Below, in pieces: positions 6,716 to 12,109 of a stretch of DNA of 19,805 nt. The stretch is from contig JAAYFR010000102.1 of NCBI GenBank assembly GCA_012728155.1, positions 1-19,805 of the forward strand, read 5' to 3'. The first letter of the stretch is position 1, and each line of letters opens with the position of its first letter. The translations under genes were made by a program, and so were the position numbers. Under the pieces are notes generated by a model that was not told the DNA's origin, made no database searches, and saw nothing but the letters and a program-made list of their open reading frames with translations. The DNA comes from Bacteroidales bacterium. Its GTDB lineage: Bacteria; Bacteroidota; Bacteroidia; Bacteroidales; Dysgonomonadaceae.

Positions 6716-8005
6716 ATGCGATCAACATTTAAGGTTTTGTTTTACCTGAAGAAAAACAATTTGAAGCCGGACGGCAAAGCCCCCGTCATGGGAAGGATTA
6801 CTGTAAACGGCACGATAGCCCAGTTTAGTTGTAAAATGGATGTTAAACCCTCCCTATGGGATACAACCGCCAACCGTGCAGCAGGCAAAAGTCTTGAAGC
6901 ACAAAAAATCAATCAGAAGTTAGACAACATCAAAACCCAAATTGGCAAACAGTACCAAAACATTAGCAACCGGGACAACTTCGTTTCCGCCGAGAAAGTA
7001 AAAAACGGCTACTTGGGATTTGGCGATGAGTATCGAACGTTCTTTTCTATTGCTGATGAGTTCTATGAAAGTTATCGGAAACGTGTTGGCAAAGACCGAA
7101 CCGAAGGCTCTTATGAACAGCTTCTGATTAATCGGAGGCGTGTTGAAATGTTCCTTAAAGACAGATATGGTCTTTCGGATATTCCTATTCGTGAGATAGA
7201 GCCCCAGTTTATTGAAGACTATTATACCTACCTGTTAGAAGAACGTAAACTGGCAGGAAGCACCTTGCTGACCTCCATTACCAAACTCAAACAGATTATG
7301 CTGATTGCCCAACGCAAGGGTTATGTGCAAATTAATCCCTTTGCCGGATTTAGATTCAAAGCTAAAACTCGCGACCGGGGTTATCTTACTGAGGATGAAT
7401 TGCAGCGGTTTATGACCGTAGAGCTTCGGCGTTATAAACAACGGCAGATACGGGATATATTCGTTTTCCAAGCCTTTACCGGTCTCGCCTATGCAGATGT
7501 AAAGAAACTGACATTTGATGACATTCAAACCTCCTTTGATGGAGAACTGTGGCTGATTGCCAAACGTAAGAAAACCGGTACGACCTTTTATGTAAAATTA
7601 TTACCTGTTGCAAAACAGCTTATTGAACAATATCGGTTGGTGGCTAAGAACCAGTTTATTTTCCCCGTTCCAAGTAATGCGGAGAATATGAATCGTACCC
7701 TACGGCGTATCGGGAAACAAGCCGGCATAACGAAGTGGATTTCCTCGCATATGGCCCGCCATACGATGGCTACAACTGTCTGTTTATCACAGGGTGTGCC
7801 GATTGAAACAGTCTCTCAAATGCTTGGACATAGCAATATCCACACGACCCAAATCTATGCCAAAATCACGAATGAGAAAATCAGTCGTGATATGGCTGCC
7901 CTGACTGACAGAATTGGAGATAAATATCAAGTGGAAACAGATAGACCGAAGTCTGATTTTAGAAATATCGGAAAAGTTGGCAAACGAAAACAATCCATGC
8001 TATGA
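6716..8005 (+). CDS. Tyrosine recombinase / integrase (CTnDOT/NBU type), intact
   Basis: Site-specific recombinase expected to integrate and, with excision factors, excise the element. It is full length at 429 aa: an N-terminal arm-binding domain (about 1-100), a SAM-like core-binding domain (about 107-215) and a catalytic domain (about 222-400). Catalytic features are the beta-hairpin Lys near 284-286 (KRKKT), HMAR (345-348), GH at 371-372 and nucleophile Tyr381 in TTQIYAKI. The Arg I position is Ala258 in TGLAYAD; CTnDOT integrase also lacks this Arg. A basic tail (406-429) follows. The stop overlaps the start of the next gene by 4 nt (ATGA), so the two are translationally coupled. It shares fold and leader signature with the truncated integrase upstream but is clearly diverged, not a recent duplicate. 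Confidence 0.93.
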   Translation: MRSTFKVLFYLKKNNLKPDGKAPVMGRITVNGTIAQFSCKMDVKPSLWDTTANRAAGKSLEAQKINQKLDNIKTQIGKQYQNISNRDNFVSAEKVKNGYLGFGDEYRTFFSIADEFYESYRKRVGKDRTEGSYEQLLINRRRVEMFLKDRYGLSDIPIREIEPQFIEDYYTYLLEERKLAGSTLLTSITKLKQIMLIAQRKGYVQINPFAGFRFKAKTRDRGYLTEDELQRFMTVELRRYKQRQIRDIFVFQAFTGLAYADVKKLTFDDIQTSFDGELWLIAKRKKTGTTFYVKLLPVAKQLIEQYRLVAKNQFIFPVPSNAENMNRTLRRIGKQAGITKWISSHMARHTMATTVCLSQGVPIETVSQMLGHSNIHTTQIYAKITNEKISRDMAALTDRIGDKYQVETDRPKSDFRNIGKVGKRKQSML

Positions 8006-8385
8006 ATCAGGAAGAAATAACAATATCGGATTTGATAACACGCATTGAATCCGGTGAAAAAGAAAATATCAGGCTAAAAACTTGGCAGTTGGCGCACCTG
8101 TTCGGTATTTATGAATCTACAGTACGAACCAATATAAAGGCAATAATCAAAAGCAACATTGTACAGCCGGATTATAATTCCACACTTGTACAAGAGCGTG
8201 GTATTCTATTACCAGAAGCCTTTGGATTGGATATGGTTATAGCCTTATCTTTTAGAATTAACTCTGCCGAAGCGGATAAACTTCGAAGATGGATCATAGG
8301 TAAACTTACCAAAGTTTCAAGAACAATAAATAATGAAATTATTCTATTTTCATATTCACGGAATAATCAGTCTATGCTTAACTAA
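8002..8385 (+). CDS. Small RhuM-like protein coupled to the integrase
   Basis: A 127-aa protein whose start overlaps the integrase stop (ATGA). The centre reads FGLDMVIALSFRINS (74-88) followed by LRRWIIGKL (94-102). This matches the pattern of the RhuM family (virulence protein RhuM), where a LDxIIAVGYRVNS-like stretch is followed by an FRxWA motif. Residues about 25-50 (WQLAHLFGIYESTVRTNIKA) look like a helix-turn-helix. Full RhuM proteins are more than twice this length, so this is a short version or an isolated N-terminal module. RhuM has no firmly established biochemical role. The coupling to the integrase suggests a part in control of recombination, which is inference. The C-terminal 20 residues look unremarkable. 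Confidence 0.65.
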   Translation: MNQEEITISDLITRIESGEKENIRLKTWQLAHLFGIYESTVRTNIKAIIKSNIVQPDYNSTLVQERGILLPEAFGLDMVIALSFRINSAEADKLRRWIIGKLTKVSRTINNEIILFSYSRNNQSMLN

Positions 8386-8388
8386 AGC

Positions 8389-8570
8389 CGGGTCGGTCAT
8401 TTCGTTTTCGGGGCAAAGTTGCTTCGCCGGGATGAGCCGTCAAGTCCAAGCCCTCCGGGTCGGAAGCGAAAATCTCCACCCATACGGATTGTATTTTAGC
8501 ATCCGAGACTTGCCTTGCTCATCCCTCTTCCCGAAACATAGAAAGCCCCTGCAACGAAACGACCGACCCG
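8389..8570. repeat. 182-nt nested fold-back sequence (structured RNA or MITE-like)
   Basis: The outer arms 8389-8414 and 8545-8570 are complementary at 22 of 26 positions, including CGGGTCGGTC against GACCGACCCG. Nested inside are GGGATGAGC (8429-8437) with GCTCATCCC (8517-8525), CAAGTC (8441-8446) with GACTTG (8507-8512), TCGGA (8460-8464) with TCCGA (8502-8506) and AAAAT (8469-8473) with ATTTT (8493-8497), in co-linear order, leaving a loop at 8474-8492. The 81-codon open frame across it (8333-8578) has no protein-like character and I do not call it. It lies just after the RhuM-like gene and before a strong terminator. Confidence 0.7.
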
Positions 8571-8587
8571 AAGGATGACGCAAATAC

Positions 8588-8636
8588 AAAAAAGAAAACA
8601 AGCATTTCATTTTTCAGAATGCTTGTTTTCTTTTTT
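8588..8636. terminator. Perfect bidirectional rho-independent terminator
   Basis: A 19-bp perfect stem, 8588-8606 with 8618-8636, an 11-nt loop and A-run/T-run ends on both sides. It separates the rightward integrase/RhuM-like operon from the leftward excision-type operon and can stop transcription from either side. Confidence 0.9.
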
Positions 8637-8695
8637 AATGCAGGGCAACTTCACTCCCTCGCCTTCGGAATCTGCATATACATTACCATTATTTC

Positions 8696-8995
8696 TTAGA
8701 ACGGTAGTTCTGGTGAACGGTAATTTTGGTATAGAGCTTCTTCCAGTTCATCTTCGGGGTAAAGTATTTTACCACCGATCGAGGTATAGCAAATCGTTCG
8801 GGTATCTCGCAGCTTCTGGAGCGTGCGTGGAGATATGTGCAGATATTCCATTACTTCCTCTCCCGTCAGATAGCGTTTGTCAGCCAACGTGGGGCGATAT
8901 TTGTCCCGAACGCTTTGCACACACGCGAGAGCCTGTTTCATTTTTCCGGCAAGTTCTTTGAACTCATCTGAGGTCATATCTACAAACTTATCCAT
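8696..8995 (-). CDS. Small HTH DNA-binding protein, excisionase-like
   Basis: A 99-aa protein with an N-terminal helical region (about 8-30) and a MerR/excisionase-type winged HTH at about 41-83 (RYLTGEEVMEYLHISPRTLQKLRD, then a GGKILYP wing turn at 74-80). Such proteins occur in pairs in Bacteroidales elements, as Xis2c/Xis2d do in CTnDOT, where they promote excision with the integrase. Its start codon overlaps the end of the upstream HTH gene by 8 nt, so the two were translated together. It is the last gene of the leftward operon and the only uninterrupted one. Being intact it could still act as a recombination directionality factor, but I cannot tell a regulator from an excisionase by sequence. 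Confidence 0.85.
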   Translation of the reverse strand: MDKFVDMTSDEFKELAGKMKQALACVQSVRDKYRPTLADKRYLTGEEVMEYLHISPRTLQKLRDTRTICYTSIGGKILYPEDELEEALYQNYRSPELPF

Positions 8996-9278
8996 TCCGT
9001 CCTCCTTTCATTCCGTCGTCAAGAAGTTTTGCAATATCCGACTGCCGGTAATAAACCTTACCTCCCAACATGGAATAAGGAACTGTCCCATTATTCCGCC
9101 ACGTTTGAAGAGTCCGTTTGGATATATTGAGCGCACGGCAGACATCCATCGAGTCTATTCAGCCGTCCCGAGGATTGGGGCAGTACAACTCTTTCAAGGC
9201 TCTCATTTCACTTGTCAATCTGTTTATCTGCTGCTTAAGATTTTCCCAAGCATGCAAGTCTATACATACAATCTCCAT
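8988..9278 (-). pseudogene. HTH DNA-binding protein interrupted by an in-frame TGA
   Basis: The frame encodes 96 codons: a coiled N-terminus (ENLKQQINRLTSEMRALKELY, about 12-32) and an excisionase-type HTH (SMDVCRALNISKRTLQTWRNNG, about 43-64, wing LGGKVYYRQ at 71-79). Codon 40 is TGA (9159-9161) in the stretch DG-stop-IDSMDVC. Relatives commonly have Trp here (a WLD-like sequence before the HTH), so a TGG to TGA change is the simple explanation. An in-frame ATG at 9147-9149, four codons later, could restart translation and yield a 53-residue HTH alone, so partial function is possible. The gene starts one base after the DUF3408-like stop and overlaps the next HTH gene by 8 nt. Confidence 0.75.
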
Positions 9279-9279
9279 T

Positions 9280-9663
9280 TTATTCTTTCTCGTTGAATGT
9301 GCTTGCCAACGAACGTTTCAAACCCTCGTTGGCAGAACGGGTGATTAATTCTTTGTTTGCCGATAAATGGTCGGCAAGGATATTTGTAAGGAGGATGGTC
9401 GGCGTTATCTCCGGCACGATATGCTGTAATGACGAAACCAACGTTTGTAGTTTCTCTTTCATTCTTACATCAATATACACTGGGGTATAATCCTTTACCT
9501 TGCTCACCTTCAAAAAACGTCGGGCGTATTCCTCCTCGTCTTTTTTGCGCGACAGTTTTGGCTTGGAAGAAGTTCATGTGCTATCAACATAATCTTTAAT
9601 ATCCATCTTCTCCGCTTCCGCTTTGCCGGTCAATTCCTGACCGTCGATTGTTTCTTCACTCAT
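9280..9663 (-). pseudogene. DUF3408-like protein interrupted by an in-frame TGA
   Basis: Read from the ATG at 9661-9663, the frame runs 127 codons and is broken once, at codon 30 (TGA, 9574-9576). Beyond it the same frame continues with KLSRKKDEEEYARRFLKVSKVKDYTPVYID, which is the beginning of the conserved DUF3408-like domain, so the break falls in the variable N-terminal part. An ATG before the stop (codon 20) cannot rescue it. The first ATG after it lies at codon 51, giving a 77-residue product that keeps the helical C-terminal half (VRMKEKLQTLVSSLQ and following). DUF3408 proteins are common in Bacteroidales conjugative and mobilizable elements next to HTH/excision genes; their function is not settled. 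This is the first gene of the leftward operon. Confidence 0.7.
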
Positions 9664-10136
9664 ATTACTATGGTTTTAATTCGTTAATATTATGCCGGAC
9701 GATACCGGCGGTTATTTTTATTACTGGATACATTGTGATATCCATACATGATATACCGCGAAGGATATTCTTTGGGGATAGTCAGTCATCCGTGATACGG
9801 TTGGACTTGTCCATAACGCTCTAATTTCTTCCGAAAGGATAAACCGTATCCTGCGACTTTGCAAGCGGTTGTTTCCGAAATCGGGTGCAAGATACGGACT
9901 CTCTGATGCCTGCGCTGTTTGGATAACAGCCTTACCTAACAGGTTGGAGCGATATGTGTTTGGAAATCAATGTGCTTTTGCAAAAGTAGTATAATCCAGA
10001 TTGACAAAAAGGGGTGTATATGGAAAGTTATGAATATAAATCAATTCTCTGAATTTCAGCAGATAAGATAATTTTGGCAGGGAATAAAAATAATTTCAAG
10101 AAATATGGGAAATATTTCCAAACCTGGATATTGGAG
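9664..10136. other. 473-bp intergenic region with strong alternative hairpins
   Basis: No gene. CCGTATC (9844-9850) can pair with GATACGG at 9794-9800 (extending to a 9-bp AACCGTATC/GATACGGTT match) or with GATACGG at 9891-9897, next to TTGCA/TGCAA (9859-9863, 9886-9890). It also lies within the hairpin AGGATA/TATCCT (9836-9841, 9847-9852). Further hairpins are GCTGTT/AACAGC (9914-9919, 9925-9930) and GCCGG/CCGGC shortly upstream of the DUF3408-like gene. A perfect 12-bp palindrome CTTTTGCAAAAG lies at 9975-9986. This may be the leader and control region of the leftward excision operon. Confidence 0.55.
9981..9988 (-). promoter_or_regulatory. Possible leftward promoter of the excision operon
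   Basis: On the minus strand TACTTTTG fits TAnnTTTG and overlaps the palindrome CTTTTGCAAAAG (9975-9986). A TTTG on the same strand (10005-10008) is only 16 bp upstream, shorter than usual. It would give a leader of about 310 nt containing the alternative hairpins. Confidence 0.35.
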
Positions 10137-11135
10137 TTAATTATCCCGGTTTTCTTCCATCGCATCAATCATTTCTTCAATCTCAACAAGTCCACGGATA
10201 GATTCCCGTTTGTTACGGTTACGGTTGTTGAGTAATTGTTGCATGGCGATAAAGTGCGGTTTATCCCCATAACGTTGCTTATTGCCTTCGGTACGGAAGG
10301 ACAGGAAGTCTTTATTGCCGTCGGCAACTGACATCCATGTATCTTTGATATATTTGTTTTCGCTTAGTTGGTCTAAGAGATAAACCAACGATTTCTGGTT
10401 GGTAACTTCCAGCGGTTCGGTCAGCTTTCCCTTTAGTAGTTTCTTTAGTTCGGTTATCTTTACCTTGCAGCGGAAGAGTTTTATTTCTTCCACGCATTCG
10501 GAGAGCAGTACATATTGCTTACTGTTAAGTTTCGGCTCATAGGTGCGTTTCTTCGGATGACGTGTAGGCTGAGCTGATTTTGTTTGTTCGCCAGATTCCG
10601 CTTCTTCGGGTATGTCAACATTTTCATCTTTACCGGTATCTCCACCAGAAGCAATATTCGTTTCTGTCTTCGTGTTGGCTTTCACTTTATCCGAAGGCTG
10701 ATTAGTTTCATAGAGGATACAAAGTTTCTCTAATGATACGAGGTCTATGAGTTCCCTGAAATAGGGCAAATCTATCTTTGAAAGTTTTTCGGCATAGTTT
10801 GCCGGGGTTATCTCTACCTCCGGAGCCACAAACGTTCGGTAACGTTGATAAACTTCTTTGGTGATATCATCGTAGAAATCACTGTACCAAAGATAGTCTT
10901 CCCGTCCATCCCTAAAATAACGGGGAACACTCTCAAGCGGAGGATTATGACGAATAATATCCATGATTTTCCCTTTATAGAGAGTCATGTCTTCTGATGT
11001 AGGCTTCATTCTGTACAACATACCAAGCACAGTCTCATAGTTTATCTCTACAAAACGGTTAAGGCATTGTTGTACTTCCCGGAAGCCTTCTTCCGACAAA
11101 TCCGTATATTCTATTTCGTCATCATAACCAAACAT
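10137..11135 (-). CDS. Unrecognised 332-aa protein of the element
   Basis: I do not recognise this family. The acidic N-terminal region (1-145) is probably alpha-helical and rich in aromatic residues (YLWYSDFYDDITKEVYQRY at 81-99). A low-complexity hydrophilic linker (about 146-200, rich in T, E, K and G) joins it to a C-terminal region (201-300), where TELKKLLKGK and a following SLVYLLDQLSENKYI suggest a winged-helix-like module. The C-terminus is basic, then acidic. There is no signal peptide, membrane segment or enzyme motif. It is transcribed alone and divergently from the mobilization genes, with a perfect palindrome GGTAATATTACC 33 nt upstream of the start. A regulatory role for mobilization or excision is possible but unsupported. 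Confidence 0.75.
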   Translation of the reverse strand: MFGYDDEIEYTDLSEEGFREVQQCLNRFVEINYETVLGMLYRMKPTSEDMTLYKGKIMDIIRHNPPLESVPRYFRDGREDYLWYSDFYDDITKEVYQRYRTFVAPEVEITPANYAEKLSKIDLPYFRELIDLVSLEKLCILYETNQPSDKVKANTKTETNIASGGDTGKDENVDIPEEAESGEQTKSAQPTRHPKKRTYEPKLNSKQYVLLSECVEEIKLFRCKVKITELKKLLKGKLTEPLEVTNQKSLVYLLDQLSENKYIKDTWMSVADGNKDFLSFRTEGNKQRYGDKPHFIAMQQLLNNRNRNKRESIRGLVEIEEMIDAMEENRDN

Positions 11136-11167
11136 GGCGTAAAGATATACATTTTCAAAGTAATATG

Positions 11168-11179
11168 GGTAATATTACC
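11168..11179. promoter_or_regulatory. Perfect 12-bp palindrome, candidate operator
   Basis: GGTAATATTACC is its own reverse complement and lies 33-44 nt upstream of the leftward 332-aa gene. No strong TAnnTTTG box accompanies it; TTACTTTG on the minus strand at 11156-11163 is one base off. The position suits a repressor site for that gene. Confidence 0.45.
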
Positions 11180-11257
11180 AACTGGAGTAGCCAAAGTGGC
11201 TTTGTTTACCTGTATGGGTAGCAAATGGAAGCAGCTTAACGCAAAGACGCAGACAGA

Positions 11258-11289
11258 TGTTTGATTGTCAAACATATAAACTATATTTG
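11258..11289 (+). promoter_or_regulatory. Rightward promoter with embedded dyad, upstream of mobC-mobA
   Basis: TATATTTG at 11282-11289 fits TAnnTTTG. TTTG at 11260-11263 lies 18 bp upstream and falls within a perfect dyad TGTTTGA-TTG-TCAAACA (11258-11274). Overlap of the dyad with the -33 element suggests a repressor site. It would transcribe the hairpin-rich leader and then mobC-mobA. Confidence 0.55.
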
Positions 11290-11758
11290 CGACCTGCATC
11301 CCTGTTGGGTGCAGCTAAATATCAAACAAGATGAAAACAGTGTCCATGTTTATCCGATTAACTGGCTCTCTCTACACATGAAGAGCCAACGGCAATACAC
11401 TACCTGTATTGCTAAACCCAGGCATTCCCACTTTAAGCCCGGCTTTAGGTTCTAACGTTGCCGTCCGTTCAAAAAACAAAGAAGCTCCCGCTCCTTTATT
11501 TTTTTTCGTCCGTCAAAGGAGCAAGGTAATCTTTCGGGTAACCCGAAATCACCTTGCCCTGCGGGGCTGTGACCACGCTGCACATAAATTCGGCGTACCT
11601 TGAATTTCTCTTCCGCTTCAAAATCCGCTCCCGTTGGTCTCATATTTTGAGGTCACTTCACAACCCGACGATTCCACTCCCGATGGTCGCTTCCGTTCCG
11701 ACTTGCACGGACGTGTACTTACGTCCGAAAGTTTTCCATAACCTTAAATGTCGATGTT
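11290..11758 (+). other. Hairpin-rich leader upstream of mobC: candidate oriT region
   Basis: No convincing gene. Hairpins in order: CTGCA-T-CCC/GGGTGCAG (11294-11302, 11307-11314); GGCTCT/AGAGCC (11364-11369, 11382-11387); GCAATACA/TGTATTGC (11392-11399, 11405-11412); GCTCCTTT/AAAGGAGC (11490-11497, 11515-11522); GCAAGGT/ACCTTGC (11521-11527, 11551-11557) enclosing TTTCGGGT/ACCCGAAA (11532-11539, 11541-11548); CGGACGT/ACGTCCG (11708-11714, 11721-11727). A 16-codon frame at 11331-11381 could be a leader peptide but has no other support. Position directly before the relaxosome genes and the inverted repeats make the nick site most likely near 11521-11580. I cannot place the nick. Confidence 0.5.
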
Positions 11759-12109
11759 ATGGAAAATAAAGAGAAGAAAAAGAAAAGACGAGGTCGCCCC
11801 GCAAAGGAAAATTTGAAACTTTCCGCTTCGATTAACCTCAAATTAACCGAAGCAGATTTCAAAAGAGTGAACGAAAAAGCCGGGAAACTGGGTATAAAAG
11901 CTACTCAATACGCACGGGAAATGACGCTTAAAGGTAGCGTCAAATCTCACTTCACATTAGAAGAGCTTAACCTGATGCGGAAACTGTCAGGTATGGCAAA
12001 TAACCTAAATCAACTTGCCCGAAAGGCAAACTCTATAGGATATAAAGCAACCGAAAAAGTATTGTTTGAGCTCGCTTGCGAGATAAAGAGACTGTTAGAT
12101 GATCGCTAA
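11759..12109 (+). CDS. mobC: Relaxosome accessory protein, MobC/BmgB-like
   Basis: A small DNA-binding partner of the relaxase that binds oriT and helps open it. Of 116 aa, the first 20 form a Lys/Arg-rich tail with an AT-hook-like RRGRPAK (10-16). A ribbon-helix-helix-like segment follows (SINLKLTEADFKRVNEKAGKLG, about 24-45). The MobC-type motif NNLNQLARKAN is at 81-91. Its last 11 nt overlap the relaxase gene, showing translational coupling. The start at 11759 is the only one that keeps the basic tail. It lies 32 nt after a perfect hairpin (11708-11727). The gene name is by family resemblance; Bacteroides versions are called BmgB or similar. Confidence 0.85.
   Translation: MENKEKKKKRRGRPAKENLKLSASINLKLTEADFKRVNEKAGKLGIKATQYAREMTLKGSVKSHFTLEELNLMRKLSGMANNLNQLARKANSIGYKATEKVLFELACEIKRLLDDR

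Noticed and set aside
8333..8578. 81-codon open frame running from the RhuM-like gene end through the fold-back
   Set aside because: It overlaps the RhuM-like gene in another frame and its residues simply mirror the inverted repeat; no protein-like pattern.
8575..9296. Plus-strand frames of 128 and 139 codons opposite the HTH genes
   Set aside because: They are antisense to clearly protein-like HTH coding sequence on the minus strand and contain no motif.
11067..11769. Several 60-70 codon frames in the region before mobC, both strands
   Set aside because: Low-complexity composition, mutual overlap and passage through hairpins; the region is better explained as regulatory/oriT DNA.
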